Shown piece by piece: positions 49,986 through 58,631 of a stretch of DNA of 64,000 bases (the first letter of the stretch is position 1; each line of letters begins with the position of its first letter). The DNA is from Nocardiopsis mwathae (GTDB lineage: Bacteria; Actinomycetota; Actinomycetes; Streptosporangiales; Streptosporangiaceae), in contig NZ_JACHDS010000001.1 in the NCBI RefSeq assembly GCF_014201195.1, positions 1,860,001-1,924,000 on the forward strand, written 5' to 3'. A program made the position numbers and the translations under genes. The notes under the pieces are model-generated. The model saw only the letters and a list, made by a program, of their open reading frames with translations, had not been told where the DNA came from and did no database searches.

Positions 49986-51335
49986 TCAACGGTTCTCGAC
50001 GATCATCGGCAGCGCGTCCGGGCGCGGCACCGCCGCGGGCACCTCGCGGACCCGGTGCCAGCCGGCCGGGCGCAGCCGCCAGCGCGAGCACACCGCCGCC
50101 ACCGCCACCGTCATCACCGTCCAGGCGATCGCGTCACCCACGCACCGGCGGCCGCCGTCGCCGAACGGGAGGAACGCGCCGCGCGGCAGGATCCGCGAAC
50201 CCTCCGTCGACACCCAGCGGTCCGGGTCCAGGCGCTCGGGGTAGGGGAACAGCCACGGGTTGCGGTGCATGGCGTAGGGGCTCACCGCCAGTTCGGTCCC
50301 CTCCGGAACGTGCATGCCGCCGATCTTGACAGGTGAACAGGTGCGGCGCGGCAGCAGCGGCGCCGCGTGCAGGCGGACCACCTCGTTGAGCACCCGCTGC
50401 GTGTACGCCAGGCGGGGCGGGTCGCCGGGGGCGCACGGCCGCCCGTCCAGGACGCGGTCGACCTCCTCACGCAGGCGGTCCGCCACCTCCGGGTGGCGGG
50501 CCAACTCGTGGAACGACCAGGCCAGTGTCGCGGCGGCCTGCTCGGTCCCGGCCATGAGCAGGGTGACCAGCTCGTCGCGGATCCGGTCGTCGGTCATGCC
50601 CGCGCCGGTCTCCGGATCGCGTGCCGCCATGAGCAGTGACAGCAGGTCGTCGAACCCGCCGTCGTCGGCCCGGCGGTCCTCGATCAGGGTGTCGACGACG
50701 AACCGCAGCCGCGCCGCGGCGGCGTCATAGCGCTGGTGCGGCGGGTTCGGCAGGCGGTCGAGCAGGCGCGGCGTGATCGCGCGGCCGAGTACGCCCTTGG
50801 CGACCACGCGCGTGGAGAACCGGATCTCCGCCGCGGCGGCCCGCCCCAGCCCGCTGGAGAACGCCGCCTCCAGCAGGATGCCGAGCACCAGGTCGAACAT
50901 GGCCTCGTCCACCCGCACCATCTCGGCGGTGCGCCAGGCGGAGGTGAGCTCCTCGGCGTGGTGCGCGCTGATCTCCGTATACCGCGCGGGCGGGACCCCG
51001 CGCAGCGCGGCGCGTACGAGCCGCCGCTGCCGCCGGTGCTCCCCGCCGTCCGACATCGCCAGGCCGAGGCCCAGCACCGGCCGCAGCCGTTCGTACAACC
51101 GCCCTCTGCCGAGGCTCGCGGCCTTGGTGACCAGCACCTCGTACGCCAGCTCGGGGTCGGTGACCAGATAGACCGGGAGCGGGCCCACATCGACGCGGAC
51201 CATGCCGCCCTTCGGCCGCTGGGAGGCGAGGAAGGCCAGTGGGCGGCGCCACAGGGGCACCGTATGCCCGGCGAGCGGGATCCGGCCCCGCGCGGCCGGG
51301 ACGGACCCCAGAGAAGCCAGCGAAGCCAAGGCCAT
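49986..51335 (-). CDS. Cytochrome P450 monooxygenase
   Basis: Haem-thiolate monooxygenase, 449 residues. The I-helix motif AGTEQAAAT (262-270) contains the proton-relay Glu/Thr pair, the K-helix ExxR is ENVVR-type (E318-R321, NEVVRLH), and the haem loop FGDGGRRCVG has Cys398. The N-terminal end lacks a membrane anchor, as in bacterial P450s. It is longer than typical ~400-residue bacterial P450s and contains the RTCSPVKIGGMHVPEGTE region. Redox partners are not adjacent; FprA at 14.5 kb could supply electrons. Downstream of an acyl-CoA dehydrogenase on the same strand (239 bp). ATG after AGGAGGAG. Substrate unknown; lipid or steroid side chains are plausible from the neighbours. Confidence 0.92.
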   Translation of the reverse strand: MALASLASLGSVPAARGRIPLAGHTVPLWRRPLAFLASQRPKGGMVRVDVGPLPVYLVTDPELAYEVLVTKAASLGRGRLYERLRPVLGLGLAMSDGGEHRRQRRLVRAALRGVPPARYTEISAHHAEELTSAWRTAEMVRVDEAMFDLVLGILLEAAFSSGLGRAAAAEIRFSTRVVAKGVLGRAITPRLLDRLPNPPHQRYDAAAARLRFVVDTLIEDRRADDGGFDDLLSLLMAARDPETGAGMTDDRIRDELVTLLMAGTEQAAATLAWSFHELARHPEVADRLREEVDRVLDGRPCAPGDPPRLAYTQRVLNEVVRLHAAPLLPRRTCSPVKIGGMHVPEGTELAVSPYAMHRNPWLFPYPERLDPDRWVSTEGSRILPRGAFLPFGDGGRRCVGDAIAWTVMTVAVAAVCSRWRLRPAGWHRVREVPAAVPRPDALPMIVENR

Positions 51336-51574
51336 GGTGTGTCTCCTCCTTCGCCTCTCCGGCGCTCCGCCGCCGGCGCGGGCGGTGCGCATAAGGGCCG
51401 ACAAGATCCCCCAGAGCCGATGAAAGCACCGATCTGCCTGCGGTGATCGCCAGGGCGAGAAACGGACCGCAGCATGGAGCAAGGAACCCGAGAAGAGGAC
51501 GCGCCGGAACCACCCGCCGCCACGATCGGGATGTCGGTCGGCGCACGACCGGCGATCGCCGCGGCGCGCCGTGA

Positions 51575-52747
51575 TCACCGTCGGGAGGCGGCGCCACCCG
51601 TCAGGCCGAGGGCGGGGGCGAGTCGGCCGCGGTGCCACTCCGGGGAACCGAACAGCAGGGCCGAGCCGTGAGCGCGTTTGAAATAGCGGTGGGCGTCGTG
51701 CTCCCAGGTGAGGCCGATCCCGCCGTGGAGTTGGATGGCCTCCCCCGCGATCGTGCGGAACGCCTCCGAGCAGGACGACTTGGCCAGCGCGGCCACCGCC
51801 GAGGCGTCGGGGTCGCCATCGGCCAGGGCGAAGGCGGCCGCGTACGACGCGGAACGGGCGCCTTCCAGCAGGACGTACATGTCCGCCAGGCGGTGTCTGA
51901 CCGCCTGGAAGGCGCCGATCGGGCGGCCGAACTGCACGCGGCGGCGGACATGCGCGAGCGTCATGTCCAGGCAGTGCGCCGCCCCGCCGACCTGTTCGGC
52001 GGAGAGGGCCGTGCACGCGGCGTCCATGACGTGCCGCATCACCCGGTCGCCGTCCGCGCACAGCAGCATGGCGGGGGCGGCGTCCAGAGCGACGCGGGCC
52101 TGGGGGCGCGACAGGTCCATCGGCACCTGCGGTTCGACGGTGACGCCGGGTGCCGCAGGGTCGACCGCGAACAGTGCGAGGTCGGAGCCCGCGCGCGCGG
52201 CCACCAGCAGCACCCCGGCGCGGTCGGCGTCGAGTACGTGCTCCTTGACCCCGGTCAGCCGCAGGCGGGCGCCCGCCCCCGGCAGCCCTGCGTCGGGCGG
52301 GTCCGCGTCGGCGCCCCCGGTGCCCTCCTCGGCCCGGGTGGCGATGTCGTCGGGGTCGAAGGAGCCGCGCTCCGCCCACCCCAGCGCCCCGACGCGCGTC
52401 CCCGCGGCGATCTGCGGCAGCCAAACCGCGCGGATGGCGTCGGCGCACGCCGCCAGGGCCTGGGCGGCCAGTACCGCCGAGCCCAGGAACGGGGTCGGCG
52501 TCAGAGCCCGCCCCAGCTCCTCCATCACGACGTGCGTCTCCACACAGGAGAACCCGGCGCCTCCGTCCTGCTCGGCCACCGCCAGCCCGGCCGCCCCTAC
52601 CTGGTCGGACAGCACCCGCCAGATGCCGTCGGCGGTCCCGCCCCCCGCCGGTTCCACCCAGGGCGCTCCCCTGGCGGACCCGTTGCCGCGTTCCAGCACC
52701 CTGCGCACGGTCGCGCGCAGTTCCTCCTGTTCGGCACCGAAGCGCAT
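51575..52747 (-). CDS. Acyl-CoA dehydrogenase (shorter, less conserved subunit type)
   Basis: FAD-dependent acyl-CoA dehydrogenase family member, 390 residues. Blocks: MRFGAEQEELRATVRRVLER at the N-terminus, LGRALTPTPFLGSAVLAAQA, a middle beta domain, and the C-terminal helical part with VRRRVQFGRPIGAFQAVRHR, AIQLHGGIGLTWEHDAHRYF and SALLFGSPEWHRG. In actinobacteria a short family member of this type often pairs with a longer one as an alpha2-beta2 complex (FadE17-FadE18 or ChsE-type in steroid degradation). It is divergent from a second dehydrogenase at 52902, sharing a palindromic operator. The catalytic Glu is not obvious here, in line with a non-catalytic partner. ATG after GGAGGAGG. Confidence 0.88.
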   Translation of the reverse strand: MRFGAEQEELRATVRRVLERGNGSARGAPWVEPAGGGTADGIWRVLSDQVGAAGLAVAEQDGGAGFSCVETHVVMEELGRALTPTPFLGSAVLAAQALAACADAIRAVWLPQIAAGTRVGALGWAERGSFDPDDIATRAEEGTGGADADPPDAGLPGAGARLRLTGVKEHVLDADRAGVLLVAARAGSDLALFAVDPAAPGVTVEPQVPMDLSRPQARVALDAAPAMLLCADGDRVMRHVMDAACTALSAEQVGGAAHCLDMTLAHVRRRVQFGRPIGAFQAVRHRLADMYVLLEGARSASYAAAFALADGDPDASAVAALAKSSCSEAFRTIAGEAIQLHGGIGLTWEHDAHRYFKRAHGSALLFGSPEWHRGRLAPALGLTGGAASRR

Positions 52748-52844
52748 GGGCCTCCTCCGACTCCGACGGGCACCGGGGGTCGCGTACGCCGGACGGTGGG
52801 GAGAGGGGATCGTGCCACCGTCCGGCGCCTCTCGTCCAGTATCA

Positions 52845-52864
52845 CCTAACAAGTGTTTGATAGG
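52845..52864. promoter_or_regulatory. TetR-type palindrome CCTAACAAGTGTTTGATAGG between divergent fadE genes
   Basis: Inverted repeat CCTAwCAAr / yTTGwTAGG (arms match 7 of 10). It resembles operators of TetR regulators of lipid or steroid catabolism (KstR-like, with AAC..GTT core). It lies in the shared 154-bp promoter region. Confidence 0.5.
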
Positions 52865-52901
52865 GTAGCGTCCGCCAGCCCGCGGGGACAGGAGGGGCCG
52901 G

Positions 52902-54149
52902 ATGGAGGCAGTCGACCCACACGCTGAGCGGCACGCCGATGGCGCCGGCGGAGACACCCGCGATGAGCGGGAGTTCCGCGAGGAGGTACGGGACTGGCTG
53001 GACGCCAATCTCACCGGTGACTTCGCCCGCGCCCGCGGCCGGGGCGGCCCCGGCCGCGACCACGAGGCCTTCGACGTCCGTCTGGCCTGGGAACGCCACA
53101 TGGCGGCGGCCGGGTGGACCTGCATCGGCTGGCCGGAGGAGTACGGCGGCCGCGGCGCGAGCATCCGGCACCAGGTCGTCTTCCACGAGGAGTACGCGCT
53201 GGCCGAGGCCCCCGCCCCGGTCAACCACATGGGGGAACACCTCCTCGGCCCGACCCTGATCGAGCTGGGCACCCCGCGCCAGCGCGACCGCTTCCTCGCG
53301 CGCATCACCGCCGTCGACGAGCTGTGGTGCCAGGGCTACTCCGAGCCCGGTGCCGGGTCCGACCTCGCCGCCGTCGCGACCCGTGCCGACCTCGTCGGCG
53401 ACCACTGGGTCGTCAACGGCCACAAGGTGTGGACCTCGCACGCCGACCAGGCCGACCGGTGCTTCGCGATCGTCCGCACCGAGCCGGGGTCCCGGCGGCA
53501 GCAGGGCCTGAGCTGCCTGCTGATCCCGATGGACCGGCCCGGCGTCCACGTCCGCCCGATCACCCAGCTCACCGGGGCCTCGGGCTTCTGCGAGGTGTTC
53601 TTCGACGACGCCCGCACGGACGCGGCCGACATCGTCGGCGCGCCGGGTGACGGCTGGCGGGTGGCCATGACCACCCTCGGCTTCGAGCGCGGGGTGTCGA
53701 TGCTGGGTCGGCAGGTCGGCTACGAACGGGAGCTGCGGCGGCTGGTGGAGGCCGCGCGGGCCAACGGTGCGGCGGACGACCCGCTGATCGCCGACCGGCT
53801 CGTCCAGGCCTGGATCGGGGTCCGGACCATGCGCTTCACCGCGCTGCGCACCATGGCCGGGCTGCGCGACGGGGCGCCCGGCCCGGAGGCTTCCACCGGC
53901 AAGATCCACTGGGCGCGGTGGCACCGCGCCCTCGGCGAGCTCGCGATGGACGTGCTGGGCGCCGGGTCGATGCTCACCCGGGGCGCGCCCTACGACCTCG
54001 ACGCCTGGCAGCGGCTCTTCCTGTTCTCCCGCGCCGACACGGTGTACGCGGGCACCGACGAGATCCAGCGCGACATCATCGCCGAGCGGGTGCTGGGACT
54101 GCCCAAGGACCGCGGCCCGCGACCGCCGGAGGACCGGCGGGGACGGTGA
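52902..54149 (+). CDS. Acyl-CoA dehydrogenase (catalytic subunit type)
   Basis: FAD-dependent acyl-CoA alpha-beta dehydrogenase, 415 residues. N-terminal helical domain with FREEVRDWLDANLTGDFAR and WTCIGWPEEYGGRGASIRHQ; FAD/substrate loop WCQGYSEPGAGSDLAAVATR; beta domain GHKVWTSHADQADRCFAIVR; C-terminal region YAGTDEIQRDIIAERVLGLP, which is the hallmark of the family. Together with the divergent smaller member it could make a two-subunit enzyme. A ligase gene follows convergently. ATG with AGGAGGGG. Confidence 0.92.
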   Translation: MEAVDPHAERHADGAGGDTRDEREFREEVRDWLDANLTGDFARARGRGGPGRDHEAFDVRLAWERHMAAAGWTCIGWPEEYGGRGASIRHQVVFHEEYALAEAPAPVNHMGEHLLGPTLIELGTPRQRDRFLARITAVDELWCQGYSEPGAGSDLAAVATRADLVGDHWVVNGHKVWTSHADQADRCFAIVRTEPGSRRQQGLSCLLIPMDRPGVHVRPITQLTGASGFCEVFFDDARTDAADIVGAPGDGWRVAMTTLGFERGVSMLGRQVGYERELRRLVEAARANGAADDPLIADRLVQAWIGVRTMRFTALRTMAGLRDGAPGPEASTGKIHWARWHRALGELAMDVLGAGSMLTRGAPYDLDAWQRLFLFSRADTVYAGTDEIQRDIIAERVLGLPKDRGPRPPEDRRGR

Positions 54150-54228
54150 GCGACCGGCCGTGGCCGGTCGGGGCCGGGGGGCGGACGCTCGCGCCTTCGC
54201 TCTGCGGAGCCGCGGCGGAAGGGGCCGG

Positions 54229-55998
54229 TCAGCCGTCGCCGATCCACCCCTGCTCTGTGCGTACCTGCTTCTTCAGCAGCTTCCCGGCGGCGTTGCGCGG
54301 CAGGCCGTCGTCCACGACGCGGATGTGGTCGGGGATCTTGAAGGCGGCGAGCCGCGACTTCAGGTGGTCGCGCAGTTCGCCGGGGGCCAGCCGGTGGCCG
54401 CTGTGCAGGCGCACCACCGCTCCGACCTCCTCGCCGTACACCTCATGGGGGACGCCGACCACGGCCACCTCGTGGACGGCGGGATGCTCGTGGATCGCCG
54501 CCTCCACCTCCGAGCAGTAGACGTTCTCTCCGCCGCGGATGATCACGTCCTTTATCCGATCTACAACGTAAAGGAAGCCCTCGTCGTCCATCCGACCGAT
54601 GTCACCCGTCCGCAGCCACCCGTCGACGAAGGTCGCCGCCGTCGCCTCCGGCCGCTGCCAGTACCCCAGCACCACCCCGGGGCCGTTGAGCCAGATCTCA
54701 CCCGGCTCGCCCGGTGGCAGTTCCGCCCCCTCCGCGTCGACGATCTTCACGTCGACCGCGGCGACGGGTACCCCGGCGCTGTCCGGTCGCAGCAGGTAGT
54801 CGGTGGCTGCGTTGAGCGAGGCCGTGGCCGAGCATTCGGTCAGCCCGTAGCCCTGCGCGAGCACCAGGTCGTGCAGTCTCCCGTGCGCCCGCGAGACCAG
54901 CGCCGGTGCGGCCGGAGCGCCACCCGTGCCCAGGGACAGCAGGCTGGAGAGGTCGTATTCGCCCAACCGCGGTGAGGCGAGCATCTGCGCGACCATCGTC
55001 GGCACCGCCGTGATGCCGGTGACCCGCTCGCGCTCCACGAGCCGCAGGGCGTCCTCGGCGTCCCACCGGTGCATCAGCACCAGCGTCCCGCCGCGCGCCA
55101 CCGTCGGCAGCATGATGGTCTGCGCGCCGGTGGCGTGGAACAGCGGGACCGGACACAGCACTACCGGGCGCGGCAGCGCCTCCAGGTAGCCGACGCCGTC
55201 GTCGAAGTCCAGGCCGATCCGCATGAGTGAGCGGACGCGCGCGTAGTTCAGCGAGACGATGTTGGAGAGCATGTTGCGGTGGGAGGCGACCGCCCCTTTG
55301 GGGGTGCCCGTGGTACCGGAGGTGTAGAAGATCGCCGCGGGATCGTCCGGAGCGATGCCGGGGTCCGGGGGCAGCACGTGCTCCTCCGTAGGGCCCAGCA
55401 CCTGGGCCCACGTGCGCGTCCCGGCAGGGAACGGGCGCCGCTCGCCGTCCGTCCCGCGTCCGGGGGTGCTCGCGGTGCTGCGGACGGCGATCACGGGGAC
55501 GCCGAGCCGCGGCAGCGCGTCGGCGAGCCGGTCCGTCCGCTCCTGGTCGGCGATCAGTACCTTCGCACCGCTGTCGCTGAGCCCGAACTCCAGCTCGCCG
55601 GCGGCCCACCACGAGTTCAGGGGCACGGCGATCGCGCCGATGCTCGTTGCGGCGAAGAACGCGATCACCCACTCCGGGTGGTTCCGCATGGCGATCGCGA
55701 CCCGGTCGCCCTTGGCCACCGCGTTGTCCTCGGCCAGGCGGCGGGCCAGGGTGGCCGCTGCGCGCTGGAACTCGGCGTGGGTCATCCGCTCCCGCTCGTA
55801 GACGAGGGCGGGGGCGTCACCGTGCTCGCCGGCCGCCTCCAGCACCGCCCGCAGGTGGGGCGGGGTGTGCTTCCAGACGCGGGTGGCGGTTCCGTTGACG
55901 TCGGCGATCTCGATCTCGAAAGGGCTTCCGGACACCAGCATGCGGGCGGTGACGGCGGCCATCGGGCGCAGGGGGCGGGTGGGGTCCGTCGATGTCAT
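54229..55998 (-). CDS. Fatty-acid/aromatic acyl-CoA ligase (ANL family)
   Basis: Activates a carboxylic acid to its CoA thioester, 589 residues. Motifs: the P-loop-like YTSGTTGTPKGA (A3), LCPVPLFHATGAQT, AQGYGLTECSATAS (A5), GYWQRPEATAATFVDGWLRT (A7), GRMDDEGFLYVVDRIKDVII (A8) and the A10 lysine in PRNAAGKLLKKQV. The N-terminus carries a ~45-residue extension. The proximity of two acyl-CoA dehydrogenases and a P450 suggests one pathway of fatty-acid or steroid-side-chain degradation. ATG 55998; a TetR-type operator lies about 240 bp upstream. Confidence 0.9.
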   Translation of the reverse strand: MTSTDPTRPLRPMAAVTARMLVSGSPFEIEIADVNGTATRVWKHTPPHLRAVLEAAGEHGDAPALVYERERMTHAEFQRAAATLARRLAEDNAVAKGDRVAIAMRNHPEWVIAFFAATSIGAIAVPLNSWWAAGELEFGLSDSGAKVLIADQERTDRLADALPRLGVPVIAVRSTASTPGRGTDGERRPFPAGTRTWAQVLGPTEEHVLPPDPGIAPDDPAAIFYTSGTTGTPKGAVASHRNMLSNIVSLNYARVRSLMRIGLDFDDGVGYLEALPRPVVLCPVPLFHATGAQTIMLPTVARGGTLVLMHRWDAEDALRLVERERVTGITAVPTMVAQMLASPRLGEYDLSSLLSLGTGGAPAAPALVSRAHGRLHDLVLAQGYGLTECSATASLNAATDYLLRPDSAGVPVAAVDVKIVDAEGAELPPGEPGEIWLNGPGVVLGYWQRPEATAATFVDGWLRTGDIGRMDDEGFLYVVDRIKDVIIRGGENVYCSEVEAAIHEHPAVHEVAVVGVPHEVYGEEVGAVVRLHSGHRLAPGELRDHLKSRLAAFKIPDHIRVVDDGLPRNAAGKLLKKQVRTEQGWIGDG

Positions 55999-56235
55999 GT
56001 CTGCTCCGATCGGGTGTCCCCGGGAGAACCGGAGAGCGGGGCGGAGGGGGAAACGACGAAGGGCGGCGCGAAGGCCGCCCTGGTGCGCGTCATCCGATCC
56101 GGACCGGTGCGAGCGCGCTGATGGGGAGGGTACGGGAGGCGTGGCCGCCCCACCGGTCGATCCTGTCGGTGCGACACATCGATGTCTCCAACGGCGCGCG
56201 TGGGGTCCGTAACCGAAGTGAGGCGACCCTATAGG

Positions 56236-56249
56236 ACCGACCGGTCGGT
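56236..56249. promoter_or_regulatory. Perfect 14-bp palindrome ACCGACCGGTCGGT upstream of the ligase gene
   Basis: Typical TetR-family operator sequence, directly next to TATAGG (minus strand, possible -10), so binding would block initiation of the ligase transcript. The rest of the 282-bp gap (55999-56280) shows no gene. Confidence 0.5.
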
Positions 56250-56280
56250 GTGCCCGCCCGGGTTGCCCGTGGCCGGGAGA

Positions 56281-56946
56281 TCAGCCGGTGACCAGCGTGA
56301 GGTCGTACTTGGGCAGGATCTGCTCGATCGGCCGGAAGAAGGTCACGCCGCCGGTCCGGCAGTTGCCGCTGCCTCCGATGGTGATCCCTTGGAGCTGGTC
56401 ACCGCTGTAGACGGGGCCACCGTGGTCACCGGGCTCGACGCAGATGGTCGTCCGGGTCACCCCGTGGACGGGCCAGGGGACGGGGTAGAGGCTCTGGTTC
56501 TTGGCCTGGATGGTCCCGCAGTGCCAGCCGGTGGTCGGGCCGGATCGGCAGACGGAGTCTCCGACCGGGGCCTCACGCGATCCCCTGACGGTGAGGTCGT
56601 CCCCGCCACCGTAGCGGTGGGCGTAGGGGGTCAGGATCCAGTCCTGGTGGGCACGGACGAAAGCCACCACGTCCGAGCGGGAGGCCCATTCGACGGTTCC
56701 CCGCTGGCCGTTGGCCAGCCGGACGGTTCCGCCCACCTCGCCGCAGCCGTATCCGGTGAGGAAACCACCGCCGCCGTCCGCGGTCCGGACGACGGCGCCG
56801 ATCGCGCAGTGCCCTCGGTCATCGATGAACAGGGGTTCCCCGGCGATGAGCCGCGTCTCCTGACCGAAGGCGGGAGCGGGGGCGAGGGCGAGAAGTGTTG
56901 CGAGGGCCAGCAGGGAGGCGCCGACGAGGCGGCGAATGGGTGTCAT
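56281..56946 (-). CDS. Secreted streptogrisin-fold pseudoprotease, copy A
   Basis: A 221-residue exported protein: signal peptide LVGASLLALATLLALAPAPA, then a chymotrypsin-like (S1E, streptogrisin-type) domain with the marks SGPTTGWHCGTIQAKNQ, GGSGNCRTGGVTFFRPI and conserved Cys pairs. The catalytic residues are replaced: the His site reads FLTGYGCG instead of FLTAGHCG (His to Gly), and the Ser site reads GDHGGPVYSG instead of GDSGGP (Ser to His). The Asp site is retained in DVVAFVRAHQ. No propeptide separates signal and mature part, unlike active streptogrisins. ATG after AAGGAA. Most divergent of the four copies. Predicted extracellular binder, not an enzyme. Confidence 0.85.
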   Translation of the reverse strand: MTPIRRLVGASLLALATLLALAPAPAFGQETRLIAGEPLFIDDRGHCAIGAVVRTADGGGGFLTGYGCGEVGGTVRLANGQRGTVEWASRSDVVAFVRAHQDWILTPYAHRYGGGDDLTVRGSREAPVGDSVCRSGPTTGWHCGTIQAKNQSLYPVPWPVHGVTRTTICVEPGDHGGPVYSGDQLQGITIGGSGNCRTGGVTFFRPIEQILPKYDLTLVTG

Positions 56947-57031
56947 GGCTGCGTTCCTTGATGCGTGGTGGGGTGGGAGAGAGGAGGGGATGGAGTGCGG
57001 GGCGGGGACCCGTGCCGCCGCCTCCGCATGG

Positions 57032-57739
57032 TCACCCCGTGATGAGCCGCAGGTCGTGCTTCTGCAGGACAGGAGCGATCGGTTTGAAATGGGTGATCCC
57101 TCCGATACGGCAGTTGCCGCTTCCGGCGATCAGGATTCCCTGGAGTTGGCTTCCGCTGTAGAACGGGCCTCCGTCGTCACCCGGCTCTCCGCACGCGTCG
57201 GTCCGGGTCATCCCGCGCAGTCGCCAGGGGTAGGGGATGGTCTGGTTCTTGGCCTGGATGGTCCCGCAGTGCCAGCCGGTGGTGGTTCCGGATCGGCAGA
57301 CGTCGGCCCCGACGTCGGCCTCCTGCGATCCCCGGATGAGCAGGGGGCCGCCGCCCTGGTAGCGGCGGGCGTAGGGGGTGAGGATCCAGTCCTCCCGGCC
57401 GCGGACGAAGGCGACCCCGTCACCATCGCGGTCCGACCACACGACGGTGCCCCTCTGGCCGTTGGCGAGGGTGACCGTGGCGCCGACCCGTCCGCAGGTC
57501 GCGGTGGTGAGGAACCCGCCGGTACCGTCCGCGGTCATGACGGTCGCGCCTATGGTGCAGCGCGTGTTGGCCCCGTAGACGGCGTCGCCGGCCATGATCT
57601 CCACGGTGTCATCGGCCGTGGGGGTGGGCGTTGCGGTGCGGCCGGTGTCGGCCGTGGCGGTGGGGGTGAGGGCGAGGAGGGTCGCGAGGGCCAGCAGGGA
57701 GGCGCCGAGGAGGCGCAGGGTGTGGGGGATGGGTGTCAT
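57032..57739 (-). CDS. Secreted streptogrisin-fold pseudoprotease, copy B
   Basis: A 235-residue paralogue. Signal peptide ends near TPTATA; the mature part starts near VEIMAGDAVYGANTRC, the position of streptogrisin's ISGG. The fold is well kept (SGTTTGWHCGTIQAKNQ, AGSGNCRIGGITHFKPI) but the His site is FLTTATCG (His to Thr) and the Ser site EPGDDGGPFYSG (Ser to Asp). The Asp site persists in DGVAFVRG. ATG preceded by AAGGAACAGGCC, shared with copy C. 85 bp from copy A and 94 bp from copy C. Confidence 0.88.
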   Translation of the reverse strand: MTPIPHTLRLLGASLLALATLLALTPTATADTGRTATPTPTADDTVEIMAGDAVYGANTRCTIGATVMTADGTGGFLTTATCGRVGATVTLANGQRGTVVWSDRDGDGVAFVRGREDWILTPYARRYQGGGPLLIRGSQEADVGADVCRSGTTTGWHCGTIQAKNQTIPYPWRLRGMTRTDACGEPGDDGGPFYSGSQLQGILIAGSGNCRIGGITHFKPIAPVLQKHDLRLITG

Positions 57740-57833
57740 GGCCTGTTCCTTGGTCCTTGCCTGGGGGAGCGGACGAAGGGAAAGAGGGAAGAGCGGGGCC
57801 CGGGGTGGGGAATCGTGCCGCTCTTCCGTGGGG

Positions 57834-58541
57834 TCAGCCGGTGACGAGCCTCAAGTTGTACTTGTGCAGGATCGGGTTGATCGGTTTGAAGAAGGTGGTG
57901 CCTCCGGTCCGGCAGTTGCCGCTGCCGCCGACGATGAGGCCCTGGAGCTGGCCGTCGCGGTAGACGGGGCCGCCTTCGTCGCCGGGCTCAGCGCACGCGC
58001 TGATCCGGGTCAGTCCGCGCATGGCGCCCCACGGAAAGGCGACGGTCTGGTTCTTGGCCTGGATGGTTCCGCAGCGCCAGCCGGTGGTCGGGCCGGATCG
58101 GCAGACGGCGGCGCCGACCGGAGCCTCCTGGGACCCGCGGATGGTCAGGTGGCCGCCGCCTTGGTACCGGTTGGCGTAGGGGGTGAGGATCCAGTTCTCT
58201 TTGGCCCGGACGAAGGCGACCCCGTCTTCACGGGAGGACCACACGATCACGCCGGTCTCGCCGTTGGAGAGGCGGACCGTGGCGCCGGCCGGGCCGCAGG
58301 TGGCGGCTGTGAGGAACCCGCCGGTGCCGTCGGCGGTTCTGACGGTCGCGCCTATGGTGCAGCGCGTTCCGGTCCCGTAGACGGGGTTGCCGGCCATGAT
58401 CTCCACGGTGTCATCGGCCGTGGGAGGGGGTGCTGCGGTGCGGCCGGTGTCGGCGGATGCGGTGGGGGCGAGGGCGAGGAGGGTCGCGAGGGCGAGGAGG
58501 GCGGCGCCGAGGAGGCGCAGGGTGTGGGGGATGGGTGTCAT
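57834..58541 (-). CDS. Secreted streptogrisin-fold pseudoprotease, copy C
   Basis: A 235-residue paralogue with the same signal-peptide type (LLGAALLALATLLALAPTAS). The His site is FLTAATCG (His to Thr) and the Ser site EPGDEGGPVYRDG (Ser to Glu); Asp is retained in EDGVAFVRA. The substrate-binding block GGSGNCRTGGTTFFKPI is nearly the streptogrisin sequence. ATG at 58541 preceded by AAGGAACAGGCC; the open frame continues 28 codons upstream without a ribosome site. High DNA identity to copy B over the first ~90 bp including the leader. Confidence 0.88.
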   Translation of the reverse strand: MTPIPHTLRLLGAALLALATLLALAPTASADTGRTAAPPPTADDTVEIMAGNPVYGTGTRCTIGATVRTADGTGGFLTAATCGPAGATVRLSNGETGVIVWSSREDGVAFVRAKENWILTPYANRYQGGGHLTIRGSQEAPVGAAVCRSGPTTGWRCGTIQAKNQTVAFPWGAMRGLTRISACAEPGDEGGPVYRDGQLQGLIVGGSGNCRTGGTTFFKPINPILHKYNLRLVTG

Positions 58542-58631
58542 GGCCTGTTCCTTGGTCCTTGTCTGGGGGGACGAAGGGAAAGAGAGAAGAGCGGGGTCCG
58601 GGTGGGGGCCCGTGCCGCTCTTCATCTGGGG

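Noticed and set aside
49651-50244. Plus-strand frame overlapping the P450 gene end
   Set aside because: Pro/Arg-rich, no ribosome site, and it reads into the antisense of the P450 C-terminus.
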